DNA from: Microbispora bryophytorum
Lineage (GTDB): Bacteria > Actinomycetota > Actinomycetes > Streptosporangiales > Streptosporangiaceae
DNA: 64,000 nucleotides
Assembly: GCF_006874465.1 (NCBI RefSeq)
Contig: NZ_VIRL01000005.1
Span: 62,001 to 126,000 of the forward strand
Direction of reading: 5' to 3'
Part shown: positions 50,192 through 60,295 of the stretch, piece by piece
Position numbering within the stretch: the stretch's first letter is position 1
Layout: each line of letters begins with the position of its first letter
Notes under the pieces: generated by a model
Seen by the model: only the letters and a program-made list of their open reading frames with translations
Databases searched by the model: none
Told to the model about the DNA's origin: nothing
Translations under genes and position numbers: made by a program

Positions 50192-51705
50192 GGGCCGCCC
50201 GCGCCGCCCGTGCCGCCCGTGCCGGGTGGCAGGGTCCGCAGGCCCGGCGTGGGCCCGCTTCCGATGAGCGAGATCAGTGCGTCGGTGTCGACGTTGCCCT
50301 CGACCAGGTCGCCGAGCGCGTCCAGCCGCGCCTCCCGCAGCCCCGCGAACGACAGCGACGGATCACCGCGGAACTCCCGCCCCGCCGCCCGCGCCACCTC
50401 CCCGAGGAAGGCTCGCCGGAACCCGTCGTTCTCCAGCGCACCGTGCCAGGTCGTGCCCCACACGTTTCCGGCGCGGCACCCGTCGAGGAACGGTTCGCCG
50501 CCGTCGCGGGTGACGACCCCGTGGTGGATCTCGTACGCGCGTACCGGATGCCCGTAGCCCTCGCCGGCCGGCCGGCCGAGCGTCTTGTCCGGCGCGAACG
50601 TGACGTCGGCGGGGAGCAGCCCCAGGCCGGGCAGGGTGCCCGCGCCGGACTCCACGTGGTCGGTGATGGTGCGGGCGAGCATCTGGTAGCCGCCGCAGAT
50701 CCCGAGCACCGGACCCGTCCTGCGGACGACGGCGTCGGCGATGCCGGTGTCGCGCAGCCAGGCCAGGTCGTGCACCGTGGCCCGCGAACCCGGCAGAACC
50801 AGCAGGTCGGCGTCGGCGCAGGCGGCCGGTGAGGTGACGAAGCTGACCGTGACTCCAGGCTCGGCGGCCAGCGCGTCCACGTCGGTGAAGTTGGAGATGC
50901 GCGGATACCGCACGACGGCCACCCGCAACGCGCCGTCGACGGGCGCGCTCGCCGCGTGCGCGGGCCGGGTGTCGAGCGACAGCGAGTCCTCGACGTCCAT
51001 CCACAATCCGTCGAGCCACGGCACGACCCCGTAGACCCGGCGCCCGGTCAGTCCTTCGATCATGTCCAGCCCCGGCGCGAGCAGCTCCCGCGCGCCCCGG
51101 AACTTGTTCACGATGAATCCGGAAATATGCGCCTGGTCGGCGGCGTCGAGCAGCGCGACCGTGCCGTACAGGTGCGCGAAGACGCCACCGCGGTCGATGT
51201 CACCCACGACGATCACCGGCAGCCCGACGGCTCTGGCCAGGCCCATGTTCGCGATGTCCCCGGCCCGGAGGTTGATCTCGGCGGGGGATCCCGCTCCCTC
51301 GCAGATCACCACGTCGAACTCGCCGGCCAGCCGCCGATACGACTCCACGGCGATCGCGCGCAGTTCGTCGCGGCGCGCGCCGTATTCCATGGCGTCCACG
51401 TCCGCGACCGGCCGTCCGCGCACGACGATCTGGCTGCGGCGGTCGCTGCCCGGCTTGAGCAGGATCGGGTTCATGTCGGCCGTCGGCTCCAGCCCGCAGG
51501 CGGCCGCCTGCACGGCCTGCGCCCGCCCGATCTCCGCGCCGTCGGCCGTGACATAGGAGTTCAGCGACATGTTCTGCGCCTTGAACGGCGCGACCCGTAC
51601 GCCGCGGCGGGCCAGCCACCGGCACAGGCCGGTCACCAGCACGCTCTTCCCGGCATCGGAGGTGGTGCCCGCGACAAGCAGGCCACCGCCGGGCATCCCG
51701 GCCAT
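50185..51705 (-). CDS. cobQ: Cobyric acid synthase (CobQ/CbiP)
   Basis: A 506-aa amidotransferase that amidates side chains b, d, e and g. It has [35 protein letters not shown], and the triad glutaminase Cys in [11 protein letters not shown] and His in YEIHHG. It is the first gene of the operon, 50 bp after a riboswitch. ATG 51696 (MPGGG) is a second possible start. Confidence 0.95.
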   Translation of the reverse strand: MAGMPGGGLLVAGTTSDAGKSVLVTGLCRWLARRGVRVAPFKAQNMSLNSYVTADGAEIGRAQAVQAAACGLEPTADMNPILLKPGSDRRSQIVVRGRPVADVDAMEYGARRDELRAIAVESYRRLAGEFDVVICEGAGSPAEINLRAGDIANMGLARAVGLPVIVVGDIDRGGVFAHLYGTVALLDAADQAHISGFIVNKFRGARELLAPGLDMIEGLTGRRVYGVVPWLDGLWMDVEDSLSLDTRPAHAASAPVDGALRVAVVRYPRISNFTDVDALAAEPGVTVSFVTSPAACADADLLVLPGSRATVHDLAWLRDTGIADAVVRRTGPVLGICGGYQMLARTITDHVESGAGTLPGLGLLPADVTFAPDKTLGRPAGEGYGHPVRAYEIHHGVVTRDGGEPFLDGCRAGNVWGTTWHGALENDGFRRAFLGEVARAAGREFRGDPSLSFAGLREARLDALGDLVEGNVDTDALISLIGSGPTPGLRTLPPGTGGTGGAGGPC

Positions 51706-51754
51706 GGGATGTCCCCCCTGGGGGTGTCCGCGCCCCCGGTCGAAGGTCCGACGG

Positions 51755-51898
51755 CCGGAGTATCCTGGCTCCCGGATCGGCGCTTCCCTCAGCCTTCCCG
51801 CCCGTGCAGGGCAGTGGCGTGGTGAGGGTCGCTCCCCGGTGACAGTGGCGGGACCGCGCCGGATTCACACCGGCTTCCTCCACGTCCGTCGCTTGCGG
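51755..51898 (-). ncRNA. Cobalamin riboswitch upstream of cobQ
   Basis: On the minus strand the order is GCCGGTGTGAATCCGGCGCG, then GTCCCGCCACTGTCACCGGG (B12 box with one change), and the 3' element with GAGCCAGGATACTCC. It ends 50 bp before the cobQ start. Its core is almost the same as in the cobN riboswitch. Confidence 0.92.
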
Positions 51899-51965
51899 TG
51901 GTCAACATACACCTTCGTGCCGGATGTTTCGCAAGTGTGCCTCTATGTACGTTCCAGCGTGGCGA

Positions 51966-52266
51966 TCATGAAGAACGGCTCGTTCTTCGACTAGAACGGG
52001 CACGGCGAGTGTCGTGGACGGTGAGGTAGATCGTGCCGTTGTGCACGCAGTTGCCCTGCATCGACACGCGCGTCAGCCGCACGGTCGTGTCGTACGCGCC
52101 GGGCTCGTAGTCCACCCTGCCGCGCCACACGCCCGCGAAGGGTGCCGTGAAGCGCAGGGGCACGCGCGCGGCGCCGGGGGCCGTCCAGGTCGAAGTCGAG
52201 CACCCGGGCCACGCAGAACGGCGCGACCCGCCGGGCTCCCGTGAGCAACGGCCCCACCGCAGGCAT
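51966..52266 (-). pseudogene. Small conserved-looking protein gene, interrupted by a one-base frameshift
   Basis: From ATG 52266 the frame reads MPAVGPLLTGARRVAPFC up to DFDLDG, then fails; the continuation RVPLRFTAPFAGVWRGRVDY to NGTIYLTVHD is in another frame and ends at 51966. Removing one C from the five-C run near 52176-52180 joins them into one protein of about 100 aa. It has no recognised domain. Either the gene is a recent pseudogene or the run is a sequencing error. There is no similarity to its neighbours. Confidence 0.6.
51970..51988. terminator. Perfect 8-bp stem hairpin
   Basis: GAAGAACG-GCT-CGTTCTTC forms a perfect stem with a 3-nt loop at the end of the small frameshifted gene. 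It lacks a U-run on either strand, so terminator use is possible but unproven. Confidence 0.4.
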
Positions 52267-52364
52267 GCAGCCCTCCTCGGCCCGTTTCCCCTCACCTCAG
52301 ATGAACGGAACGCTGGTGCTCCTCGATCATGCTTGCCATGATGCCGGGATGCACGTGGTGATGT

Positions 52365-52391
52365 CCGGATGGTGAGGCCCGGATGGTGAGG
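52365..52391. repeat. 14-bp tandem duplication covering the permease start
   Basis: CCGGATGGTGAGG occurs twice with a 14-bp period, including the ATG of the permease gene. The upstream copy brings a second ATG (52369) in another frame. Confidence 0.7.
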
Positions 52392-55040
52392 ACGGTGCGC
52401 GGACGGCTGCCGCTGGTGGTCCGGCGCGCGCTGGCCGAGCCCCTGCTGCTGGCCGCCGCGTTCGGCTCCATCATGCTCGCCACCACGGCGATCTCGGCTC
52501 TCCTGCTGCACGCGGGGTCGGCGACCCAGGCCGGCGTGCGGCGGGCCCTGGACACGGCTCCGCTCGCCGCCACCGCCACCGTCGTCACCTCCTCCGTCGC
52601 CGCCGGCGACTTCGCCGGGGCCGACCGGGCCGTCCGCGCGGGGATCGCCCACGCCCACGGCGAGGTGCCCGTACGGGTCACCGTGCGCGTCGAGTCCGCC
52701 TCGTACGCGCTGAAGGAAGAGGACCACGGCGGCCGGCCCGTCCTGACCCGGTTCGCCGCGTACGAGGGACTGGACGGCCAGGCGGACCTGGTGAGTGGCC
52801 GCTGGCCCACGGAGGGAACGACGGTCGCGCTCTCTGAGCCGGCCGCCCGGGCGATGGGAGTCGCCACCGGCGACGAGTTCACCGTCGTCGGACGCCTGGA
52901 CGGCAAACCCGTCCGCGTGCGCGTCACCGGCGTCTTCCGGCTGCGAGACCCCGACGATCCGCGCTGGAAGGGGGAGGAGCTGCTGCGCTACGGCACGCAG
53001 ACCGGCGACTTCACCTCCCGCGGCCCCCTGGTCGTGCCGGCCGGCGCTTTCTTCGAGCGGTTCGCGACCGGCGTCTCGGCCCGCTGGCTCGCCGAACCCG
53101 ATCTGCGCCGGCTTTCCCCCGACCGGCTGCGGCCGTTCTCGGCGTCGGTCGCCGCGGTCTCGGCGGACGTACGGGCCGGCTGCCCCCGGTGCTCCGTCAC
53201 CGAGACGCTGTCCGGCACGCTGCTGCGGCTCGACCGCGGCGCCCTGGTCGCCCGCTCGACCATGCTCGTGCCGGTGCTTCAACTGCTGGTGCTGAGCGCG
53301 TACGCGCTGGCGCTGACCGCGCGGCTGCTCGCCGAGCACCGCCGGATGGAGACGGCTCTGCTGCGATCGAGGGGCGGCGGGTCGTCGCGGCTCGCCGCCA
53401 TGGCGGCGGGGGAGGCGCTGCTGATCGCGCTACCCTGCGCGCCCGTGGCGCCGTTCCTCGCGCCCGTCCTCCTGCGGCCGATGAGCGCCTTCCCCTGGAT
53501 CGAGGCCACCGGCGTGGAGCCGCCCCGCGCGCCCGACGGGACCACGTTCGCGGTCGCGGCGGCGGTCGCGCTCGCCTGCGCCGCCATGCTGGCCGCCCCG
53601 CCCCTGCTCGCCGCCCGCCGCACGTACGTCGAGGAGCAGGCGGCGCGCGGGCGCGCCGACCGGCCGGGCCTGGTCCAGCGGGCGGGGGCCGACGTGGCGC
53701 TGCTCGTTCTGGCGGCGCTCGCCGTCTGGCGCCTGCGCGGCCAGGACGCGCCGGAGACGACGCGCCTCGGCGGCGAGCTCTGGCTCGACCCGCTCGTCGG
53801 GGCGGGACCGGCGCTCGCCCTGCTCTGCGGCGGGATGGCCGCCCTGCGGCTGGTGCCCGCCGTCGCCAGGGTCGCCGAGCGGGCGACGCGGCGGCGCCCC
53901 GGGTTCGGGCCGGCCCTGGCCGCCCGGCAGGTGAGCCGGCGCCCGGCCCGCTATTCGGGCCCCGCGCTGCTGCTGACGATGGCGACGGCGATCGGTGTGC
54001 TGTCCCTGACCACCGCCGCGACCTGGCGCGGCGCCCAGGAGGACCGGGCCCGGCACCTCGCCGGCGCCGCCCTGCGCGTCCCGGCCCTCCCCGGGGACGA
54101 CGCGCGGACCTTCACCACGCTGCCGGGGGTCGCGGCGGCCGTGCCCGCGCACCGCGCCAGGGTCGTCGCGGACGGCGCCGACGCCACCCTGATCGCCGCG
54201 GACGCGGCGCACCTGAGCCGGGTCCTGCTGCTGCGCCCCGACCTGTCGGAGCTGTCGCCGGCCACGCTGATGTCCCGGATCGCCGGGTCCGCCGGACAGC
54301 CGCTTCCGGTCGTGGTGACCCCCGGCCTGGCCGACACCGTACGGATCACGGCCGGCACGGCGTCGATCCCGATCCGGGTCGTGGGCGTCGTCACGGCGAT
54401 GCCCGGCACGCCGGAGGGCGCCCCGGCCCTGCTCGCCGACCTGTCGGCGCTGCGGGGACAAGGCGCGAAGGGGGCGGACTGGCCGGTGACGGAATGGTGG
54501 CTGGCCGCCGACGGGAACGACACCACGCGTGCCGCCACCGCGCTGGCGCGCAGGGACGTCGTCGACGTGGCCACGCTGACCGCCGGCTACAGGGACGACC
54601 CCACGGCGGCGGGTCTGCAGGGCGCGCTGCTGCTCGGCTTCGCGGCGGCGCTGGCGTTCGCCGTGCTGGGATTCCTGGTCAACGCGGCGGTCTCGGCGCG
54701 CGAGCGCAGAGGCGAGTTCGCCGTGCTCGGCGCGCTCGGCGTGAGCTTCCGGCAGACGCTCGGCCTGCTCGCGGCCGAGCAGTCGTTCGTGATCGGGCTG
54801 TCGCTGGCCGGAGGGGTGGCGCTCGCCATGGCCGTCTCCGCCGCGGTGGTGCCGCCGATGGTGACCGCCGGATACGCGACCGGGGGCGGGCTGCCGGTGC
54901 TGCTCCACATTCCGTGGCCACAGGTGGCGGCGCTCGCCGTCGCGGTCCTCGCGGTGCTCCTCGTGATCGTGGCGGGGCTCGCGCGGTCGCTGCACCGCCG
55001 TGAGCCGGCCGCCGTGCTGCGTGCGGGGGAGACGTCGTGA
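52383..55040 (+). CDS. FtsX-type ABC permease (first of two)
   Basis: An 885-aa membrane protein with a large extracellular region between helices 1 and 2 (about 45-290), a second helix cluster at 300-500, another extracellular part and a C-terminal FtsX domain (about 740-880, GFLVNAAVSARERRGEFAVL, then GVSFRQTLGLLAAEQ). This layout is that of MacB/LolC-type permeases of large size in actinomycetes, which export lipids, peptides or drive surface processes. The substrate is unknown. Stop overlaps the next gene. Confidence 0.85.
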   Translation: MVRTVRGRLPLVVRRALAEPLLLAAAFGSIMLATTAISALLLHAGSATQAGVRRALDTAPLAATATVVTSSVAAGDFAGADRAVRAGIAHAHGEVPVRVTVRVESASYALKEEDHGGRPVLTRFAAYEGLDGQADLVSGRWPTEGTTVALSEPAARAMGVATGDEFTVVGRLDGKPVRVRVTGVFRLRDPDDPRWKGEELLRYGTQTGDFTSRGPLVVPAGAFFERFATGVSARWLAEPDLRRLSPDRLRPFSASVAAVSADVRAGCPRCSVTETLSGTLLRLDRGALVARSTMLVPVLQLLVLSAYALALTARLLAEHRRMETALLRSRGGGSSRLAAMAAGEALLIALPCAPVAPFLAPVLLRPMSAFPWIEATGVEPPRAPDGTTFAVAAAVALACAAMLAAPPLLAARRTYVEEQAARGRADRPGLVQRAGADVALLVLAALAVWRLRGQDAPETTRLGGELWLDPLVGAGPALALLCGGMAALRLVPAVARVAERATRRRPGFGPALAARQVSRRPARYSGPALLLTMATAIGVLSLTTAATWRGAQEDRARHLAGAALRVPALPGDDARTFTTLPGVAAAVPAHRARVVADGADATLIAADAAHLSRVLLLRPDLSELSPATLMSRIAGSAGQPLPVVVTPGLADTVRITAGTASIPIRVVGVVTAMPGTPEGAPALLADLSALRGQGAKGADWPVTEWWLAADGNDTTRAATALARRDVVDVATLTAGYRDDPTAAGLQGALLLGFAAALAFAVLGFLVNAAVSARERRGEFAVLGALGVSFRQTLGLLAAEQSFVIGLSLAGGVALAMAVSAAVVPPMVTAGYATGGGLPVLLHIPWPQVAALAVAVLAVLLVIVAGLARSLHRREPAAVLRAGETS

Positions 55041-57574
55041 TCCGCCTGCTGGGTGTGCACAGGCTTCTAGGAGTACACAGGCTTCTAGGAGTACACAGGG
55101 GAGTGGCGGCACTGCTGGCCGCGCTGGTGTTCGGCGCCGCCCTGGTCGTCTCGGCCCTGCCCCGGATGGTCGAGTCCTCCCTCGACGCGGCGGCCAGGTC
55201 GCTCATCGGCGCCGCCCCGCCCGGCACGGCCTCGCTGACGGTCCGGCACACCCGGGGCTTCGACCTGAGGCCCATGCGGACGACGGCCGACGCGGCCGGG
55301 GCGGACACCGCCTGGCGCGCCCTGCTTCCCCCGGCGCTGCGGGAGGTCGCCGATCCCGACCCGCTCTTCGATTTCTCCGCCTTGCCGGTGCTGATCAACG
55401 GCCAGGCGCATCGATACCTGACGCTGAAATGGGTCTCCGGGGCGGACCGGCGGGTGCGGTACGTCGAGGGCGGCCCCCCGGGCCCCGGCTCGGGCACTCG
55501 TCTCGAGGTGGCGGTCCCCGCGGCCGCCGCCGCGGAGATGTCGATCAGAACAGGTGACACGGTCCGCCTCGGCGAGCTGACCGCGAAGGTCACCGGCCTG
55601 TTCGAGCCGGCGCGTCCCGCCGACCGGTTCTGGGCCCTTGAGCCGGACCTCACCTATGTCATCCACAACCGGGTGCCGCTCGCCACGGAGGACGACCTGA
55701 TCGTCACCGCGCTCACCGACGGCGACAGCCTCGCGGGCGCCGAACTGCCCATGATCTTCCGATGGCTCGTCACCCCCGTGCCGGACCGCGTCACCGCGGG
55801 CGACACGGCGGCCGTGCTCGCGGCCGTGGAGGAGTTCGGCCGCCGCCTGGACAGGCAGGACCTCGAACTGACCCTGTCGACCGGGTTCGACCGCATGCTG
55901 CGGGAGTACTTGGACCGGCTGGCCGTCACACGCGCGCTCATCACCGTGTTCCTGAGTGGGCTGGCCGTCGTGTGCCTGGGCACCACGGCCCTGGCCGTGC
56001 TGCTGCTCGTGCGGCGGGTGCACGGCGCCCTGCTGCTGATGCGCGCACGCGGCGCGTCCCTGGCCCAGGTCGTGCTCGCCTGCGGGGGAGCGGTCGCGCT
56101 CGCGGCGGTGCCGGCGGCCGCGGCGGGCCAGGCGGCCGCGGGCCTCGTGCCGGGCGCCACGACGGCGCCAGCGCGGCTGGGACCCGCCGCGCTGGCGGCG
56201 GGGACCGTCGCGATCGCCTGCGCCGCCGTCGCGCTGCGCCACTCCCCGAGGCGCCACTCCCCACGACGGCGGGCTCAAGGATGGCTGACCGGAAGCGCGG
56301 CCCGCCGGATCGTGATGGAGATCCTGGTGCTCGTCGTCGCCCTGGCGAGCCTGCGTCTGATGCGCACACGCGGCCTCGGCACCGGCGACGCGTTCCTCGC
56401 GCCGGCCCCCGTGCTGCTGACGCTGGCCGCCGCGCTGGCGGTGCTGCGCGGCGGCCCGGCCGTGATCCACCTGGCCTTCCGGGCCGCCGCCCGCCGCACC
56501 GCCGCCGTTCCGTTCCTCGGGCTCGCCGCCGCCCGGGCCGTGCCGGGAGCCGCGCTGCCGGTGCTCACGCTGCTGCCGGCCGTCGCGCTGGCGGCGTACG
56601 GAATGGTCGCCGCCGGGGGCCTGGAGGACGCCCAGCGGCAGGCGGCGTGGGAGCGGGCCGGCGCCGAGATCAGGGTGGAGCGCGAGCAGGGCATCCCCCG
56701 GGAGACGCTGGAGCGGATCGTCCACGCGCCGGGCGTCAGGGCCGTCGTCCCGGCCGCCGTCGGGACGACGACCGCCGAGGTGGGCTTCGGCGGGCGGCCG
56801 GCCACGGTCGTCGCGGTCGACCTCGACGCCTACCGCCGGCTGGTCGCGGGCAGCCCCCTGCGCCTGCCCGGCCGCCCGGCGCGGGCGACGGGCGCGCTGG
56901 TGTCGCACGACCTGTCCGCCATGCGGAGCTTCGAGATCGGCTGGCCCGTGCGGACGACGGTCACCCCGGCGGGGACCGTCGACGCGATGCCGGGGGTGCG
57001 GGCGGGCGACGGCGCTCTCATCGTCCTCCCCGCGGCTCCCGAGCACGCCAACACGCTGCTGATCGCGGGAGACGCCGGCGCGGTCAGGCCGCTGCTGCCG
57101 TCCGGCGCGCGCATGACGACCGTGGCGGGCGCGCTCGCCGACATCACCGGCACGCCGCTGACGGCGGCGCTGACCGCCACGCTGCGGGTCGCCGCCGCGG
57201 CGCTGGCCGCGTACGCGCTGGCGGCCGTCGCGATCGCCCTGACCGGAGGCGCGGCCCGGCGGGCGGAGGACCTCGGCCTGCTGCGCGCCCTCGGCCTCAC
57301 CCGCAGGCAGGCCGGGCTGATCACCGTCCTGGAGGCGGCCCCGCTGCTCGTCCTGACCGCCGTCGCCGGGCTGGCGGCCGGTCTCGCCATGCCCGCGCTG
57401 CTCGGGCCGGGCATCGACCTGTCGGCGTACGCGGGAGGGCGCCCCGGCGCCCTGGCCGCAGGTGCGGCCCTGCCCATCCTGCCCGCTGCCCTGGCCGGCG
57501 CGCTGGCCGCCGGGGTCGCCGCCGTCGCCCTCGCGGGCGCCTACCTGGGAGGAAGCCGTGGACACGCTGGCTGA
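55037..57574 (+). CDS. FtsX-type ABC permease (second of two), with LLGVHR repeats
   Basis: An 845-aa protein of the same layout as the preceding permease, with the C-terminal FtsX domain (about 700-835, RRAEDLGLLRALGLTRRQAGL). Near the N-terminus the sequence LLGVHR is repeated three times directly before the first helix. The GTG 55037 start overlaps the upstream stop. The two permeases together with two ATPases form one exporter or a pair of related exporters. Confidence 0.85.
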   Translation: MIRLLGVHRLLGVHRLLGVHRGVAALLAALVFGAALVVSALPRMVESSLDAAARSLIGAAPPGTASLTVRHTRGFDLRPMRTTADAAGADTAWRALLPPALREVADPDPLFDFSALPVLINGQAHRYLTLKWVSGADRRVRYVEGGPPGPGSGTRLEVAVPAAAAAEMSIRTGDTVRLGELTAKVTGLFEPARPADRFWALEPDLTYVIHNRVPLATEDDLIVTALTDGDSLAGAELPMIFRWLVTPVPDRVTAGDTAAVLAAVEEFGRRLDRQDLELTLSTGFDRMLREYLDRLAVTRALITVFLSGLAVVCLGTTALAVLLLVRRVHGALLLMRARGASLAQVVLACGGAVALAAVPAAAAGQAAAGLVPGATTAPARLGPAALAAGTVAIACAAVALRHSPRRHSPRRRAQGWLTGSAARRIVMEILVLVVALASLRLMRTRGLGTGDAFLAPAPVLLTLAAALAVLRGGPAVIHLAFRAAARRTAAVPFLGLAAARAVPGAALPVLTLLPAVALAAYGMVAAGGLEDAQRQAAWERAGAEIRVEREQGIPRETLERIVHAPGVRAVVPAAVGTTTAEVGFGGRPATVVAVDLDAYRRLVAGSPLRLPGRPARATGALVSHDLSAMRSFEIGWPVRTTVTPAGTVDAMPGVRAGDGALIVLPAAPEHANTLLIAGDAGAVRPLLPSGARMTTVAGALADITGTPLTAALTATLRVAAAALAAYALAAVAIALTGGAARRAEDLGLLRALGLTRRQAGLITVLEAAPLLVLTAVAGLAAGLAMPALLGPGIDLSAYAGGRPGALAAGAALPILPAALAGALAAGVAAVALAGAYLGGSRGHAG
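55046..55099 (+). repeat. Three 18-bp tandem repeats inside permease 2
   Basis: Unit 1 is CTGCTGGGTGTGCACAGG; units 2 and 3 are identical, CTTCTAGGAGTACACAGG. They encode LLGVHR each. Units 2 and 3 use CTT, CTA, GGA and GTA codons, which are uncommon in the surrounding GC-rich genes. Confidence 0.9.
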
Positions 57575-58521
57575 CCTGGAGGCCCGGGCCGCGCGGGGCG
57601 GTCCCGCGTTCGGCGCGGACGCCCACATCCTGTGCGACAACCTCGTGCGGATCTACAAGACCGAGGGGTCGGCCGCGGTCGAGGTGGTCGCCCTGCAGGG
57701 CCTCGACCTGCTCATCGGCCGGGGTGAGCTGGTGGCGATCGTCGGCGCCTCGGGATCGGGCAAGTCGACGCTGCTCAACATCCTGTCGGGGCTCGACGTG
57801 CCCACGGCTGGGCTGGCCCGGGTCGCCGGGATCGACCTGCTGTCCATGACCCCGCGCGACCGCCTCCGCTACCGGCGTTCGGTCGTCGGCTTCGTCTGGC
57901 AGGAGACCGCCCGCAACCTGCTGCCGTATCTCACCGCGCGGGAGAACGTCATGCTCCCCATGAGGCTGGCGGGCGGCACGTCCCGGCGGGCCAGGTCGTC
58001 CCGTACGGACGAGCTGCTGGAGCTGACGGGGATGGCGGACCGTGCGGACCGGCGGCCCGGGGAGATGTCCGGCGGCGAGCAGCAGCGGGTGGCCGTCGCC
58101 GTGGCTCTGGCCAACGCGCCCGAGGTGGTGCTCACCGACGAGCCCACCGGGGAGCTGGACAGCGACAGCGCCGAGACGGTCTTCGGCGTGCTGCGCCACG
58201 CCAACCGCGAGCTCGGGGTCACGACCGTCGTCGTGACGCACGACCCGATGGTGTCGCGGCAGGTCGACCGGACCATCGGCATCCGGGACGGCCGCACCTC
58301 CAGCGAGACGCTCCGCCGCACCTCCTCCGACGGGAGGGTGGTCGCCGAGGAGTACGCGGTGCTGGACCGGGCCGGGCGCCTGCAGCTGCCGAGGGAGTTC
58401 ATCGACGCCCTGTCCATGGAGCACCGGGTGCGCCTGGAGCTCGAACGCGACCACATCGGGGTCTGGCCCTCGGCCACCGGCAGCGACGCGGAGGACGCGG
58501 ACGACGCGGAGGAAGAGACGA

Positions 58522-58529
<8 letters not shown>
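57558..58529 (+). CDS. ABC transporter ATP-binding protein with C-terminal AbrB-like domain
   Basis: A 323-aa ATPase of the MacB/LolD type: GASGSGKST (Walker A), MSGGEQQRVAVAVAL (signature), VVLTDEPTGELDS (Walker B). After the nucleotide-binding domain ends (about 240) a tail of about residues 262-305 reads EEYAVLDRAGRLQLPREF and continues RVRLELERDHIGVWP, which looks like an AbrB/SpoVT swapped-hairpin fold. Its role is unknown; such domains usually dimerise. GTG 57558 has GGGAGG seven bases upstream. The C-terminus is rich in D/E. Confidence 0.9.
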
Positions 58530-59190
<661 letters not shown>

Positions 59191-60126
59191 TCAGCTCCAG
59201 GGGAGGGCGGCGCGGCGGGCCCAGTAGGTCTCGGCGTCCTCCGCCAGCTCGGCGAGCGCCTCCTCGGCCGCGTCGTCCCAGGTGACGGCGGTCGCCGCCA
59301 GGTTCTCGGCGAGCTGGGCGGTCGTGGCCGCGCCGCTCAGCACGATCCCCGCCCACGGGCGGGCGAGCACGGCGGCCAGCGCCAGGGCGTCGGGGGTGAC
59401 GCCGCGTTCGCGTGCCGCGCGCACCAGCGCCGGCGGCGCGCCGCGGGCGGTCAGCCTGCCGTTGGCCACGCCCTCCTTGACGATCACGCCGAGGCCGGCC
59501 GCGTGCGCCCGGGCCAGGGCCTCGCCGGCCGAGCGCTCCAGCAGGTTCCACGTCGACTGCACGGTGTCGAAGAGCCCGGTCGCGATCGCTTCGTCGATCG
59601 TCGCGGCCTGCCGGGGGCCGGTGGTGGACAGGCCCACGGCGACGCCCTCGGCGCGCAGGGCGCGCAGCTCGCCGAGCACCTCCTCGTCGTCGAGCACCCC
59701 GCTTTCGACCGTGGCGGAATGGATCTGGTAGAGCGACAGATGCTCGCCGAGCAGCTCCCGGGTCTCGCCGAGCTGGCGGCGCAGCCGCGCGGCCGACAGG
59801 TCCTTCTCCTCGTGGCGGCCGGCGTCCATGCGCCAGCCGCCGACGTACTCGTACCCCCACTTCGACCCGGCCTCGACCTCGCCGGGCCGGATGCCCCGGT
59901 CGGCCAGCCAGCCCGCGAGGAACTCCTCCGCCAGGCCGTAGGAGCGGGCCGTGTCGTAGTAGCGCACGCCCGCCGCCCGGGCGGCGTCCAGCACCTCCCA
60001 GGTGCGCGCCCGCATCGCCGCCACGTCGCGGTCGCCGCCGAGGTCTTCGTCCCGGCCGAGCGTGATGTACGCCGGACGCCCGAGCGCGGCGAGCCCGAGA
60101 CCCATCTCCTGCACCCATTTCCGCAT
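59191..60126 (-). CDS. Aldo/keto reductase
   Basis: A 311-aa AKR-fold protein. DAARAAGVRYYDTARSYG with the catalytic Asp/Tyr, GSKWGYEYVGGWRMD with the Lys, and the QIHSATVES (His) segment are the parts of the tetrad. NADPH binding is at the C-terminal IVLSGAATTAQL. The substrate is unknown. It converges on the ABC operon and is divergent from the polyprenyl synthase. Confidence 0.9.
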   Translation of the reverse strand: MRKWVQEMGLGLAALGRPAYITLGRDEDLGGDRDVAAMRARTWEVLDAARAAGVRYYDTARSYGLAEEFLAGWLADRGIRPGEVEAGSKWGYEYVGGWRMDAGRHEEKDLSAARLRRQLGETRELLGEHLSLYQIHSATVESGVLDDEEVLGELRALRAEGVAVGLSTTGPRQAATIDEAIATGLFDTVQSTWNLLERSAGEALARAHAAGLGVIVKEGVANGRLTARGAPPALVRAARERGVTPDALALAAVLARPWAGIVLSGAATTAQLAENLAATAVTWDDAAEEALAELAEDAETYWARRAALPWS

Positions 60127-60295
60127 AGGGAACCACGTTAGGAGATGGCGAGCGGGTGCCGGCCACGAGGGCTGAGTTCGCGGATGTGCGCGCCCCGGCG
60201 GTGAGCGGGAAGCACGTGTGGTGAGAGGACGGCCGGGGTATGCCGACAAGTCCAGCCGGCCTGTGGGGTCCAACCGAGCCCGAGGTGGTGGGAGC

